Of a stretch of 64,000 nt of DNA, positions 36,568 to 46,209 are shown in pieces. How positions within the stretch are numbered: the first letter of the stretch is position 1; each line of letters starts with the position of its first letter. The notes under the pieces were generated by a model that did no database searches, had not been told where the DNA came from, and saw only the letters and a program-made list of their open reading frames with translations. Source of the DNA: Actinotalea alkalitolerans (GTDB lineage: Bacteria > Actinomycetota > Actinomycetes > Actinomycetales > Cellulomonadaceae). The stretch spans positions 1-64,000 of the forward strand of contig NZ_JAMBPP010000012.1 in assembly GCF_023369855.1 (NCBI RefSeq), given 5' to 3'. The position numbers and the translations under genes were made by a program.

Positions 36568-37008
36568 TCAACCCGCCGTCTCCAGGGTCGTCATCTTGCG
36601 GACCAGCGCGAAGGCCTGCTCGACCGAGTCCTCGTCGGCCGGGCCCTCCCCGGGGGGCTCGTTGCCTGTCTCGACCGCGACCAGGTTCAGCGGCTTCGTC
36701 GTCGACGAGCTGGTGCCGTAGGTGTAGTAGAGCTGGACGGGCGCCTCGTTGCGCAGGAGGTCGTACATGCGGTCGAAGTCCGCGAACGGCACCTGTCCCA
36801 GGACGTGGATGCCGTCGAAGTTGAGGCCCCCGACGTTGAGCGCCCAGCCGTTGAGCTGGCCGTACGACGGGAAGAAGTACAGGGTCGCCCTGTTCTGGAT
36901 CCCGTGGGACAGGACGGGACCAAGGATCGTGATGCGAGCGAACTGCGTGGAGGTGTTCCTCGCGACCCGGACGGTGTACGACACGATCGGGATGGTTCCT
37001 GACGGCAT
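36568..37008 (-). CDS. Unknown 146-residue protein with a very strong ribosome site
   Basis: I do not recognise this protein. AAGGAGG lies five bases before the ATG, one of the best ribosome sites in the window. The first 110 residues have alternating polar/hydrophobic strands with aromatic residues (YTVRVARNTSTQFARITILG, FFPSYGQLNGWALNVGG) and look like a small beta-sandwich. The tail is acidic. No signal peptide, cysteine or metal motif is present. It is convergent with the uvrA-like gene and divergent from the next small gene. Confidence 0.75.
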   Translation of the reverse strand: MPSGTIPIVSYTVRVARNTSTQFARITILGPVLSHGIQNRATLYFFPSYGQLNGWALNVGGLNFDGIHVLGQVPFADFDRMYDLLRNEAPVQLYYTYGTSSSTTKPLNLVAVETGNEPPGEGPADEDSVEQAFALVRKMTTLETAG

Positions 37009-37211
37009 GATGACCTCCTTCGGCTGGCCGGTCGTCGCCTCGGTGCGGCGACCGCGCGGGGAGCAGTGACTTCCCGTACCACCTCAGGAGGCATGGCACC
37101 CGCGAGTGTGACAAGGCCGGGCGAGATCTGGACAGGTGACGTCCGGTAGCGGATCCTGGCCCGAGACGACGGCGTCGCCCTTCGCTGGTCGATCGAGGAC
37201 GAGGACATGCC

Positions 37212-37481
37212 ATGACGACGACGCCGCAGATGGTCATCTCGGGACTCCCGTACGCGGTGGTCGAGGTCGACGGTGATCCGCCGTCGGGCCTCACCGCGTT
37301 CGAGCGAGCCGTGGAGTTCGTCGTCGAGGGGGGCACCGGTCGTCACCGGGTGACCGGCGAGGGCACCCGCCACGGGGAGACCGTGCGGTTCCACGAGAAG
37401 GACCCCGACAGCGGCAAGGACGTCCGGGTGTGGAGCGTGCACCTGTCGAGCGAGCGCGTGCTGGTCGCTGAAGCTGTCTGA
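37212..37481 (+). CDS. Unknown small protein, 89 residues
   Basis: I do not recognise this protein. It is compact and charged, with likely strands (VEFVVEGGTGRHRVTGEG, GKDVRVWSVHLSSERVLVAEAV) and no membrane segment or cysteine. A GAGGAC stretch precedes the ATG. It is divergent from the 146-residue protein across about 200 bases, and the two could share control. Confidence 0.6.
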   Translation: MTTTPQMVISGLPYAVVEVDGDPPSGLTAFERAVEFVVEGGTGRHRVTGEGTRHGETVRFHEKDPDSGKDVRVWSVHLSSERVLVAEAV

Positions 37482-37801
37482 CCGAGTGGTGGGCAGTGCG
37501 CCCGCACCGGTCGATCGACGTGCCCCGCAGGCTGCCCGTCCCGACCGGCGTGATCGCAGGGGGCAGCGACGTCAACGGGTTGCCGGTCGACATCAGCAGC
37601 ACCGCCGACGTCAGGGCCTTCCGCTTCGGGCCCGGCCACCAGGTCGTCGTCAACGCCGCGCCGAGGGCCAGCAGCGAGGCCACTGACCTGGTCGACAAGC
37701 TTCGTGACGAGTCGCTGTCTCCCTCGTCATCCTCGTCATCCTCGTGCAGCCGGTCCATGGCCCACGCAGACATGTCACCGGCGTCGCCCTACCGTGTCCC
37801 C
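37482..37801. other. Unresolved 320-base stretch, open on both strands
   Basis: The plus strand is open from 37496 in frame with the downstream GNAT gene and includes an AT-poor serine tract (repeats of TCGTCATCC near 37724-37741). The minus strand is open from 37773 or 37758 and would encode an Asp/Glu-rich start (EDDEDDEG), but that frame runs into the 89-residue gene. Both have GC-rich third positions, so I cannot choose between an N-terminal extension, an antisense gene and non-coding DNA. Confidence 0.4.
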
Positions 37802-38386
37802 ATGGGGATCGAGGTGCTGCCGGCGGTCGGGCGGTTCGAGGACTTCGCGACGGTCGCCGGGACCCGTCGACCCGATGCGGGCGGGTGCTGGTGCATGAGC
37901 TACCGGGACTCCCGGGTACCGAACCTCGAACGGCCCGCGTACATGCGACGGGAGTGCGACGAGGATCCCGGTCCGGGCGTGCTCGCCTACGTCGACGGCG
38001 AGGTGGCGGGCTGGTGCTCGATCGCTCCACGCAGCACCTACCGCAGGCTCATGCGGTCACGCACGATCCCCTTCCTCGACGAGCGCGACGCGTGGAGCGC
38101 GGTCTGCTTCGTCGTGCGCCCCGGCTTCCGGCGACGGGGGCTGATGCACGAGCTCCTGGCCGGGGGCGTCGCGCACGCCGCGGCGCACGGCGCGGAGGTC
38201 GTCGAGGGATATCCCGTGGAGACCGGGGGCACCCGGGTCGACGTCATCTCGGGCTACGTGGGTACCGTCGAACTCTTCGAGGCGGCCGGATTCCACCGCG
38301 CCGGCCCCACCACGGCCCACAGCGGTCACCGTGAGCGCTGGGTCATGCGTCGCGAGCTGGCTCGCGGCGCAGGTGCTGCCGGGTGA
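37802..38386 (+). CDS. GNAT acetyltransferase
   Basis: The 194-residue protein contains the acetyl-CoA binding element CFVVRPGFRRRGLMHELLAGGVAHA (motif A) and a C-terminal YVGTVELFEAAGFHRAG segment. The start region GGCWCMSYRD places a Cys-rich patch near residue 30. The ATG at 37802 has no ribosome site but TACCGT lies seven bases upstream, so a leaderless start is likely. Substrate is unknown. Confidence 0.8.
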   Translation: MGIEVLPAVGRFEDFATVAGTRRPDAGGCWCMSYRDSRVPNLERPAYMRRECDEDPGPGVLAYVDGEVAGWCSIAPRSTYRRLMRSRTIPFLDERDAWSAVCFVVRPGFRRRGLMHELLAGGVAHAAAHGAEVVEGYPVETGGTRVDVISGYVGTVELFEAAGFHRAGPTTAHSGHRERWVMRRELARGAGAAG

Positions 38387-38398
38387 GCACATGAACGC

Positions 38399-40297
38399 TC
38401 AGGACCAGCTCGACACCCTCTCCTGCTCCTCGCGACGCAGGGCAGCCTCGACCGCTGCGAGCTCGCGGTCGGTGCACGGCAGGTCGAACGCGAACCGCAC
38501 CGCCCGGGCGATGTCCGCCCGGTAGTCGTGGCCCCCGGCGGCGAAGGTCCCTGGGGCCGCGTACCCGGCGTTCTTGGTGTCGACCGCTGCCTGCAGGAAG
38601 GTGATCGGGGTCTGCCACCCTGTCTGGGCGGGAACCGCCGCGGTCCGGTGCTCCTCGAGCCATGACGGGCTCCGGACGAGCAGCTCGGGGCTGAACAGGG
38701 TGATCCCGTCGTCGTCGTGCGAGAGCAGGACGTACCGTGCCGCGGCCGCCCGCTCGGGCTCGAGACGCTCGAGCGCGTCGACGTCCGAGACCCGGAGCAC
38801 CTCGCCGGGGCGGACGTCCCCCCGGGTCGGGTCCCGGACCTCGTGCGCCCACCCGCTCGCGTACGGGGTGCCCAGCCAGAGCGCGCGTTCGACGTGGTGC
38901 AGCCGAAGCCCCCGGGTGCCCGTGTGCAGGAAGGGGTCCTGACTGGTGTGGGCTCCCAGGCTCTCGCCGAACAGGACGACCCGTGGCCGCCGGCCAGCGG
39001 GCCGGGCTGCGACGAGCTCGGCGACCGCGGACCACATCGCGCTGTTCTGCTCCCGGCCGTCGTCGACCCGGTCGAGAGACAGGATCGAGGGCCGGAGCGA
39101 GTACTGCAGCGTCAGGCTCGCGCAGTCCCCGAGGGTGAGGTACTCCCAGGCCGCGCAGGCCGAGTAGTTGAGGTAGCCGGTTCCCGTGGGCGAGCAGAGC
39201 ACCACCAGCGAACGGTCGAGCGCCTTCGTGCGCTCGATCTCCGCCAGCGCCAGGTCGACCCGCTCGGCCACCGTCGGCGCGCTGGTCAGGCCGATGTAGA
39301 GCCGGATCGGCTCCTGGGCCGGGGAGCCCATCGTCGCGGCGATGCGCGCCGCTGGGGTGACCGAGGCCAGGTGACGTCGAGCGGGACGGGTCAACGGTGC
39401 CCACGCCACGGCGCTGTCCGGCCCACCGCTGACCAGGTGCGACTCGGGAGCTGCTGCGAGGTTGACGTCGGGGGAGGACGCCGCAGCCTCGACCCGGTGG
39501 TAGTAGCGCGCACCCAGGGCGTACAGCAGGCCGCTGATCACGGCGACCGAGGCGAGGTGGCTCGGGACGGCCCCGTGCCCGGCGAACCCGGTGGCGCGGC
39601 GGATCGTGAGGTCGGCGCGGCGGGCGATCCGTCGCTCGACCGCGGCCAGCCCCACGGCGCCCGCCGCGGTCAGGGCCCCCACGCCGAGCGATCTCGCCGT
39701 GGGGGCGCCGGCCCCGTGCGCGGCGTCGATTCCGAGGGCGCGCAGACGTCTCACGCGCAGCACCTGGACCCCGGTGGACACGCCTGCCCCCACGGCGACG
39801 GTGGCCGGCAGGGTCCGCACCGCGCGTCCCAGGGCACGGTCCCGACCCGGTGCGGCGTCAAGCATCCCCGCGATGATCCCCGCCACCGACGCCGCACCGA
39901 CGCGGCGTGCCGTGGTGCGGACCAGGGCACGCACCGTGGTCTCGTCCTCGCGCCTCGGCAGGGCGAGCTGGACGACCGCGGACACCCCCAGCGCCACGGT
40001 GTCGACGGCCAGGGTGGTCCGTGCAGTGCTCCCCACGTCGGCACGGACTCCCGCGAGCCGGAGCATCGCGCGTGAGGTCATCAGCACGGCGTCGTGCTCG
40101 ATCGTGGTGAGCGCGTAGCTCATGGCAGAGGACAGGCCGGTGATCAGACCCTGGTCGAGTGCCGAGCGAGGACGGAGCAGCGGGACGAGGCTCATCGGGA
40201 CCGAGGCCGACGCGGCGACGATGCCGGCCCGCTGGCTCGCCGAGAGACGTCGGTACAGGTCGCCGTTCCTGATCAGTCCTCGGGTCGGGTTCCGCAC
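38399..40297 (-). CDS. Membrane-anchored alpha/beta-hydrolase
   Basis: With the GTG at 40297 the protein has 632 residues. The N-terminal half (about 1-290) is hydrophobic with several membrane helices. The C-terminal half is an alpha/beta-hydrolase with the nucleophile elbow VVLFGESLGAHTSQD. This two-part layout matches the actinobacterial family known from Pfam as alpha/beta-hydrolase N-terminal plus catalytic domain. The physiological substrate of the family is not established; lipid or ester hydrolysis at the membrane is likely. The frame stays open into the upstream citE gene, and the 40297 start was chosen because it avoids that overlap. Confidence 0.8.
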   Translation of the reverse strand: MRNPTRGLIRNGDLYRRLSASQRAGIVAASASVPMSLVPLLRPRSALDQGLITGLSSAMSYALTTIEHDAVLMTSRAMLRLAGVRADVGSTARTTLAVDTVALGVSAVVQLALPRREDETTVRALVRTTARRVGAASVAGIIAGMLDAAPGRDRALGRAVRTLPATVAVGAGVSTGVQVLRVRRLRALGIDAAHGAGAPTARSLGVGALTAAGAVGLAAVERRIARRADLTIRRATGFAGHGAVPSHLASVAVISGLLYALGARYYHRVEAAASSPDVNLAAAPESHLVSGGPDSAVAWAPLTRPARRHLASVTPAARIAATMGSPAQEPIRLYIGLTSAPTVAERVDLALAEIERTKALDRSLVVLCSPTGTGYLNYSACAAWEYLTLGDCASLTLQYSLRPSILSLDRVDDGREQNSAMWSAVAELVAARPAGRRPRVVLFGESLGAHTSQDPFLHTGTRGLRLHHVERALWLGTPYASGWAHEVRDPTRGDVRPGEVLRVSDVDALERLEPERAAAARYVLLSHDDDGITLFSPELLVRSPSWLEEHRTAAVPAQTGWQTPITFLQAAVDTKNAGYAAPGTFAAGGHDYRADIARAVRFAFDLPCTDRELAAVEAALRREEQERVSSWS

Positions 40298-40373
40298 CCC
40301 CTCATCGTGGCCGACGACGGGTGGAAGAGGGAGTGGTTCGACGACCCGACCGGGGACGTGCGCGAGGTTGACC

Positions 40374-41192
40374 TCATCCGTGCCGGCGCAGGACCTGCCG
40401 CGCGTGGGCGAGCACCGGGCCGTCGACCATCCGTCCCTCCCAGCGGAACGCCCCGCGCTGACCGTCTGCGGCGTCCAGCACCGCACGCGCCCAGTCGACC
40501 TCCTCCTGGTCCGGTCGGTACCCCGCTCGGATCACCTGGACGTGCGACGGGTGGATGCAGGCGGTGGCCGTGAACCCTGACGCGCGTGCGTCACCGACCT
40601 CGGCGGCAAGGCCCTCGAGGTCGGTGATGTCCAGGTGCACGGCGTCGACCGCTCCCTTGCTCTGGGCCCGGGCGGCCAGCAGGACGCTCGCGCGGGCATG
40701 CCGAGCGACGTCGCGGTAGCGCCCGTCCGGGTGGCGGCTCGAGGTGCCGCCCAGGGAGGCCACGAGGTCCTCGGCACCCCACATCAGGGCGACGACCGCG
40801 GGCGCTGCGGCGATCTGGGCGGCCTGCGCCACACCCGTGGCCGTCTCCACGAGGGCGACGACGGTGACGCCCGGGAGGGCGCCGGACACCACGTCCACGT
40901 GCTGGGCGCTCCCGGTCTTGGGGAGCATGACCGTGCGGTACCCCGTCGTCGCGAGGGCCGCGAGGTCCTGAGCGAGCTCGGGCGAGCCGACCTGGTTCAC
41001 CCGGACGACGGTGCGGTCCGGGTCCAGCGCGCTGGCGACCAGCGCCTCCCGTGCCGCGGCCTTGTCGTGGGGCGCGACCGCGTCCTCGAGGTCGAGGATC
41101 ACGGCGTCCGCCCTGCGTGCGGCCTTGCCGAAGCGATCCGGCCGGTCGGCGGGGCAGAAGAGCAAGGCAGGGCCCATCGTGAACCCGGTCAT
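40374..41192 (-). CDS. CitE-like acyl-CoA lyase (HpcH/HpaI aldolase family)
   Basis: The 272-residue protein has the CitE-like pattern: LLFCPADRPDRFGKAARRADAVILDLEDAV, the phosphate/CoA site VVRVNQVGS, the metal-binding Glu in VALVETATG and Asp in MWGAEDL. The ATG at 41192 overlaps the MaoC stop by ATGA. In M. tuberculosis the equivalent citE and MaoC neighbours lie beside the leucine-degradation and bkd genes and act on HMG-CoA/citramalyl-CoA and the matching enoyl-CoA. The same roles are likely here by synteny. The second half of a leucine or itaconate breakdown branch is the inferred job. Confidence 0.85.
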   Translation of the reverse strand: MTGFTMGPALLFCPADRPDRFGKAARRADAVILDLEDAVAPHDKAAAREALVASALDPDRTVVRVNQVGSPELAQDLAALATTGYRTVMLPKTGSAQHVDVVSGALPGVTVVALVETATGVAQAAQIAAAPAVVALMWGAEDLVASLGGTSSRHPDGRYRDVARHARASVLLAARAQSKGAVDAVHLDITDLEGLAAEVGDARASGFTATACIHPSHVQVIRAGYRPDQEEVDWARAVLDAADGQRGAFRWEGRMVDGPVLAHARQVLRRHG

Positions 41193-41665
41193 GGTCGGGC
41201 GTCCGAGCACCAGACCAGGACGGCGCGGGTCGCGGTGACGACCACCAGGCCGTCCTGGTTCCGTCCGGTGTGCGCGAAGGTCACCACGCCCTGCCCCGGA
41301 CGCGAGGACGAGAGCCGCTTGGTCACGACCACCGTCTCGGCGTACAGGGTGTCGCCGTGGAAGACCGGGGCCGGGAAGGTGACCTCGGCGAAGCCGAGGT
41401 TCGCGACGATGGTCCCCTGGGTGAGCTGGGCCACCGAGAGGCCGACCAGGGTGGACAACGTGAGCATCGAGTTCACCAGCCGCTGCCCGAAGGGTTGCCC
41501 GGCGGACCAGGAGGCGTCCAGGTGGAGCGCCTGGGTGTTCATCGTCATGGTCGTGAACAGGACGTTGTCGGCCTCGGTCAGGGTGCGGCCCGGGCGGTGC
41601 AGGTACCGGGTGTCGGGGGAGAGCTCCTCGTAGTACAGGCCCCGTTGCTCGACGTCGCTGGTCAT
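41189..41665 (-). CDS. MaoC-like (R)-enoyl-CoA hydratase
   Basis: The 158-residue protein has a single hot-dog fold with TEADNVLFTTMTMNTQALHLD near 30-50 (the hydratase Asp/His region) and the strand GFAEVTFPAPVFHGDTLYAETVV. It is translationally coupled to the CitE-like lyase. A methylglutaconyl-CoA or itaconyl-CoA hydratase role fits the syntenic mycobacterial pair. It is divergent from uxuA across a palindrome at 41749-41772. Confidence 0.85.
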   Translation of the reverse strand: MTSDVEQRGLYYEELSPDTRYLHRPGRTLTEADNVLFTTMTMNTQALHLDASWSAGQPFGQRLVNSMLTLSTLVGLSVAQLTQGTIVANLGFAEVTFPAPVFHGDTLYAETVVVTKRLSSSRPGQGVVTFAHTGRNQDGLVVVTATRAVLVWCSDARP

Positions 41666-41748
41666 GACTACCTCCTCGGCCCGCGGGACCGGGCGTGGGC
41701 CACCGCTGCCCTGGGGCGCCCTTGCCCGCTCTGCTGCCAGCCTACGGC

Positions 41749-41772
41749 GACAAGCGACGGCAACCGCTTGTC
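41749..41772. promoter_or_regulatory. Inverted repeat operator candidate between maoC and uxuA
   Basis: GACAAGCG and CGCTTGTC are perfect inverted arms eight bases apart. The element lies 31 bases before the uxuA start and 84 bases before maoC, as expected for a dimeric regulator serving one or both genes. No regulator gene is adjacent. Confidence 0.55.
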
Positions 41773-41802
41773 AGCGATGCCGGCGCAGGGCTCAATGAAG
41801 CC

Positions 41803-42978
41803 ATGGAGCAGACGTGGCGATGGTTCGGCCCCGACGACCCCGTACGCCTCACGGACGTCACCCAAGCCGGTGCGACCGGCATCGTGACCGCGCTGCACGA
41901 GGTCCCCAACGGTGAGGTGTGGAGCAGTCAGGCGATCGCGGAGCGCAAGGCCCTGATCGAGGCGGCCGGGCTGCGCTGGTCGGTCGTGGAGAGCGTTCCC
42001 GTGCACGAGGACATCAAGCGTGCCGGGCCGCTGCGAGACCGCTGCATCGAGGCCTACCAGGAGAGCCTGCGCAACCTGGCGGCCCACGGCATCGACACCG
42101 TCTGCTACAACTTCATGCCGATCCTGGACTGGACCCGCACAGAGCTGCAGCACCGGTTGCCGAGCGGTGGGTGGGCGCTGCGTTTCGACCAGGACGCGTT
42201 CGCCGCGTTCGACCTGTTCATCCTGGAACGCGCCGGGGCACGGGACGAGTACTCCGACGCCGAGGCACAACGGGCGCACGCCCATCACGAGGCGATGTCC
42301 GCGGACGAGCGCGCCGCCCTGGTGACCACGATCATCGCCGGCCTGCCGGGCTCCGAGGCCGGCTACACCCTCGAGTCGTTCCGGGAGATGCTCGCGACCT
42401 ACGCCCATGTCGACGCCGACGCGCTGCGGGCCAACCTCGGGTACTTCCTGCGGGCTGTCGTCCCCGTGGCCGAGGAGCTCGGGATCCGTCTGGCGATCCA
42501 CCCCGACGACCCGCCGCGCCCGATCCTGGGCCTGCCGCGCGTGGTCTCGACCCGCGACGACGCCCGGTGGCTCCTCGATGCTGCCCCGAGCGTGTCCAAC
42601 GGCCTGACGTTCTGCACGGGGTCCTACGGGGTTCGTGCCGACAACGACCTCGTCGCCATGGCGCGCGAGCTCGCCCCCCGCATCTACTTCGCCCACCTGC
42701 GTTCGACCCGGCGCGAGGACAACCCGCTCAGCTTCCACGAGGCGGACCACGCCGGTGGGGACGTCGACATGGTCGGTGTGATCTCCGAGCTCGTCCGCGA
42801 GGAGCGACGTCGTGAGCTCGAGGGTGGCCCCGCGATCCCGATGCGCCCCGACCACGGCCACCAGCTCCTGGACGACCAGCACCGTCGGACCAACCCCGGG
42901 TACTCCCTGATCGGCAGGCTCAAGGGCCTCGCCGAGCTCCGGGGGATCGAGCTCGCGGTCCGCCGGCTGCTGCCGTGA
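41803..42978 (+). CDS. uxuA: D-mannonate dehydratase
   Basis: The 391-residue length and the segments [50 protein letters not shown] and LTFCTGSYG match mannonate dehydratase, which converts D-mannonate to 2-keto-3-deoxygluconate in hexuronate degradation. His/Asp in HPDDPP and Cys in FCTGS are metal and active-site residues of the family. It is convergent with the acyl-CoA dehydrogenase gene and divergent from maoC, thus lying inside the leucine-degradation region without an obvious pathway link. No uxaC, kdgK or kdgA is present in the window. Confidence 0.9.
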   Translation: MEQTWRWFGPDDPVRLTDVTQAGATGIVTALHEVPNGEVWSSQAIAERKALIEAAGLRWSVVESVPVHEDIKRAGPLRDRCIEAYQESLRNLAAHGIDTVCYNFMPILDWTRTELQHRLPSGGWALRFDQDAFAAFDLFILERAGARDEYSDAEAQRAHAHHEAMSADERAALVTTIIAGLPGSEAGYTLESFREMLATYAHVDADALRANLGYFLRAVVPVAEELGIRLAIHPDDPPRPILGLPRVVSTRDDARWLLDAAPSVSNGLTFCTGSYGVRADNDLVAMARELAPRIYFAHLRSTRREDNPLSFHEADHAGGDVDMVGVISELVREERRRELEGGPAIPMRPDHGHQLLDDQHRRTNPGYSLIGRLKGLAELRGIELAVRRLLP

Positions 42979-42994
42979 CGTCGTACCCGGGCCC

Positions 42995-44155
42995 CTAGAA
43001 GCCCAGCTCACGGGCGATGACCATCAGCTGCACCTCGGTCGTCCCCTCGCCGATCTCGAGCACCTTGGCGTCACGGTAGTGACGGGCGACCGGGTTCTGG
43101 TTGAGGAACCCGTAGCCACCGAAGACCTGGGTCGCGTCACGGGCGTTGTCCATCGCAGCCTCGCTGCCGATGAGCTTGGCCAGGCTCGCCTGCATCTTGA
43201 ACGGCTTGCCCGCCACGATCCGGTGGGCGGCGTCGTAGTAGGCCAGCCGGGCAGCGTGCACCCGCGCCTGCATCCGCGCGATCTTGAAGGCGATGTGCTG
43301 GTTCTCGCCGATCGTCCGCCCGAACACGGTGCGCTTGCGCGCGTACCGGACGGCCTCCTCGAGGCAGCCCTGGGCCGCCCCGGTGCACAGTGCGGCGAAG
43401 GCGACACGACCCTCGTCCAGGGTCTGGATGAAGTTGGCGAACCCGCGACCACGCACGCCCAGCATGTTGGCCTCGGGGACACGGACGTCGTCGAGCGACA
43501 GCGGGTGGGTGTCCGAGGTGTGCCATCCGACCTTGTCGTAGGCCGGTCCGACCGTCAGACCTGGGGTGCCACTGGGGACGAGGAAGGCCGTGAGCTCCTT
43601 CTTGACCGTGCCGTCCACCCGCGTGGTCTCGCCGGTCACCGCGGTGACCGTGATCAACCGGGTGATGCGGGTCCCCGAGTTGGTGATGAACTGCTTCGAC
43701 CCGTCGATCACCCACTGACCGTCCTCGAGCCGAGCCGTGGTCCGGGTTCCCGCAGCGTCCGAGCCGGCGTCGGCCTCGGTCAGGCCGAACGCCGCGAGCG
43801 CCCGGCCCTGGGCCAGCATCGGCAACCACTCCTCCTTCTGCGCCTGCGTGCCGCCCCGCCACACGGGCATCGCCCCCAGCCCGACCCCGGCCTCCAGGGT
43901 CACGGCGATCGACTGGTCCACACGGGCGAGCTGCTCGACCGCCAGGCACAGCTGGAAGTAGTCCTTGCCCTGGCCGCCGTACTCGCGCGGGAACGGGAGG
44001 CCGAACAGGCCCATCTCGCCCATCTGGGCGAGGATCGCGTAGGGCAGCTCTCGACGGGTGTCGTACTCGTAGGCGGCCGGGGCGACGACGCTGTCGGCGA
44101 AGTCCCGCACGGTGTCGACCAGTCCCTGCTGCTCGCTGGTGAGCTCGTGACTCAT
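42995..44155 (-). CDS. Acyl-CoA dehydrogenase (isovaleryl-CoA type)
   Basis: The 386-residue protein carries LTEADAGSDAAGTRTTA (FAD and substrate signature), the FAD-binding segment RKRTVFGRTIGENQHIAFKIARMQ, and GGYGFLNQNPVARHYRDAKVLEIGEGTTEVQ. The ATG at 44155 overlaps the carboxylase stop; the much longer open frame upstream is false. Position after the carboxylase subunits supports isovaleryl-CoA or 2-methyl-branched acyl-CoA as substrate. Electrons would pass to electron-transfer flavoprotein encoded elsewhere. Confidence 0.92.
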   Translation of the reverse strand: MSHELTSEQQGLVDTVRDFADSVVAPAAYEYDTRRELPYAILAQMGEMGLFGLPFPREYGGQGKDYFQLCLAVEQLARVDQSIAVTLEAGVGLGAMPVWRGGTQAQKEEWLPMLAQGRALAAFGLTEADAGSDAAGTRTTARLEDGQWVIDGSKQFITNSGTRITRLITVTAVTGETTRVDGTVKKELTAFLVPSGTPGLTVGPAYDKVGWHTSDTHPLSLDDVRVPEANMLGVRGRGFANFIQTLDEGRVAFAALCTGAAQGCLEEAVRYARKRTVFGRTIGENQHIAFKIARMQARVHAARLAYYDAAHRIVAGKPFKMQASLAKLIGSEAAMDNARDATQVFGGYGFLNQNPVARHYRDAKVLEIGEGTTEVQLMVIARELGF

Positions 44156-46209
44156 GGGGGCGTCCCTTCGTGGGGGTGGGGGGTGATGGTGGCCACCACC
44201 TCGTCGAACCTCACCCGGTCGGCCGGTCGGGCCGTGAGGGTGACGACACCGCCGGTCGTGGCGGCGAGCCTGTGCTCCATCTTCATCGCCTCGACGGTCA
44301 GCAAGGGCTGACCTGAGGTGACGTGGTCGCCCGTGACGACGTGGACCGCGACGACCGTCCCGGGCATCGGGGAGCGGACCTCGGGGTCCGCGGCGCCCTC
44401 GGGCCGGGTGATCAGGGAGAGCTCCTCGGCGAGCCGGTCCGCACGGCCACGGATCCTCAGCTCGAAGGCCGACCCGTCGTGACCGATCCAGGTGCGGTCG
44501 CCCTCGGTCGCGACACGGACCCTGCGCGTGATCCCGTCCACCTCGACGACGGCGACGTCCGGCCCGCAGCGGTCCAGATGGGCGCGGACGGGTGCGGAGT
44601 CGCCGACGGTGACGGTCGCGGTGCCTGGGGGCCCCAGGACGGACACGTCCAGGTTGGCACCGGCCCCTGTGGACACCTCGACGTGGGTGGGCCGATCGTC
44701 TCCCAGACGCCATCCGTCGACGCGCCATGGGTCCGTGGGGCCTCGCCGACCGTGCGGAGGCTGTGAGGTGGCGCACGCCCAGAGCGCAGCGGTGACGAGG
44801 TCGGTGCGGTCGGGTGCGGGCAGGTCGAGGCCGGGGAGGCATCGCTGGAGGAGGTCCGTGTCGAGCTCTCCGGACCGGACCCGGGGCTCGGCCAGGAGCC
44901 GGCGCAGGAACGCGATGTTGGTGTGCACACCCAGGACGGAGGTGGAGGCCAGGGCGGTGTCCAGGCGGGCCAGCGCCTGGTCGCGGTCGTGCCCCCACGC
45001 GATCACCTTGGCCAGGAGCGGGTCGTAGCTCGGGGTGAGGACCTGGCCCGGCAGCAGACCGCTGTCGACCCGGACACCCTCACCGGTCGGCTCCTCGAGC
45101 AGCAGGACCGTCCCCGTGGTGGGCAGGAAGCCGCGGGCGGGGTCCTCGGCGTACACCCGGGCCTCGACCGCGTGACCGGTCATCTCTACGTCCTCCTGCC
45201 CGAAGGTCAGGGCCTCACCGGCCGCGACCCGGAGCTGCCACTCGACGAGGTCGATCCCGGTGACGAGCTCGGTCACGGGGTGCTCGACCTGGAGCCGGGT
45301 GTTCATCTCGAGGAAGAAGAAGTCGCTGGGGGAGTCGTTCGACACGAGCATCTCGACGGTCCCGACGCCCAGGTACCCGACGCTGCGCGCGACCGCGCAC
45401 GCCTGCTCACCGAGCCGGCGCCGTGTGTCGGGGTCGAGCAGCGGCGACGGCGCCTCCTCGACCACCTTCTGGTGGCGCCGCTGGAGCGAGCACTCGCGCT
45501 CACCCAGGTGGATCACCGACCCGTGGGCGTCGGCGAGCACCTGGACTTCGATGTGACGCGGCGAGGGCAGGTGGCGCTCGAGCAGGAGGGAGTCGTCGGC
45601 GAAGGCGGACCGCGCGACCCGCCGAGCGGTGAGCAGCGCCTGCGGGAGGTCGTCCGGGTGCTCCACGACCTGCATCCCGATGCCTCCGCCACCGGCCGAG
45701 GGCTTGACGAGCAGCGGGTGACCGACCTCGTGAGCCGCGAGGACCAGCTGCTCGTCGCTGAGTCCCGGCTCGGCCACCCCGGGGATCACGGGGACCCCGG
45801 ACCGCTGGACGTGGGCCTTGGCGCGGATCTTGTCGCCCATGATCTCGAGGGCCGCGATCCCGGGTCCGACGAAGACGAGGCCGGCGTCGGTGCAGGCCCG
45901 TACCAGGTCCGTGCTCTCGGACAGGAACCCGTAGCCCGGGTGGACCGCCTGGGCACCGGTCCGACGTGCGGCGGCGATCACCGCCTCGACGTCCAGGTAC
46001 CCGGGATCGCTGCCGGCGTCACCCAGACGCACCGCGGTGTCGGCCATGGTGACGTGCTTGGCGCCGCGGTCCGCGTCGCTGTGCACGGCGACCGAACGGA
46101 TGCCCATCCGCTGCAGCGTGCGGATCACCCGGCAGGCGATCTCGCCGCGGTTGGCCACCAGGACGGTCTGCAGGCGGACAGGGGACGGGGTCGAGGTCAT
46201 GGTGCTCAC
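44152..46209 (-). CDS. Biotin-dependent acyl-CoA carboxylase alpha subunit (methylcrotonyl-type)
   Basis: The 685-residue protein contains a biotin carboxylase domain ([50 protein letters not shown]), a BT linker domain and a C-terminal biotinyl domain with Lys643 in EAMKMEH. It starts at a GTG that overlaps the stop of the carboxyltransferase gene. With the beta subunit upstream it should carboxylate 3-methylcrotonyl-CoA in leucine breakdown; propionyl- or geranyl-CoA are alternatives. Confidence 0.92.
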   Translation of the reverse strand: MSTMTSTPSPVRLQTVLVANRGEIACRVIRTLQRMGIRSVAVHSDADRGAKHVTMADTAVRLGDAGSDPGYLDVEAVIAAARRTGAQAVHPGYGFLSESTDLVRACTDAGLVFVGPGIAALEIMGDKIRAKAHVQRSGVPVIPGVAEPGLSDEQLVLAAHEVGHPLLVKPSAGGGGIGMQVVEHPDDLPQALLTARRVARSAFADDSLLLERHLPSPRHIEVQVLADAHGSVIHLGERECSLQRRHQKVVEEAPSPLLDPDTRRRLGEQACAVARSVGYLGVGTVEMLVSNDSPSDFFFLEMNTRLQVEHPVTELVTGIDLVEWQLRVAAGEALTFGQEDVEMTGHAVEARVYAEDPARGFLPTTGTVLLLEEPTGEGVRVDSGLLPGQVLTPSYDPLLAKVIAWGHDRDQALARLDTALASTSVLGVHTNIAFLRRLLAEPRVRSGELDTDLLQRCLPGLDLPAPDRTDLVTAALWACATSQPPHGRRGPTDPWRVDGWRLGDDRPTHVEVSTGAGANLDVSVLGPPGTATVTVGDSAPVRAHLDRCGPDVAVVEVDGITRRVRVATEGDRTWIGHDGSAFELRIRGRADRLAEELSLITRPEGAADPEVRSPMPGTVVAVHVVTGDHVTSGQPLLTVEAMKMEHRLAATTGGVVTLTARPADRVRFDEVVATITPHPHEGTPP

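Noticed and set aside
44156-44998. Long N-terminal extension of the acyl-CoA dehydrogenase
   Set aside because: It overlaps the carboxylase gene in another frame, is Arg/Pro-rich and the ATG at 44155 shows normal ATGA coupling.
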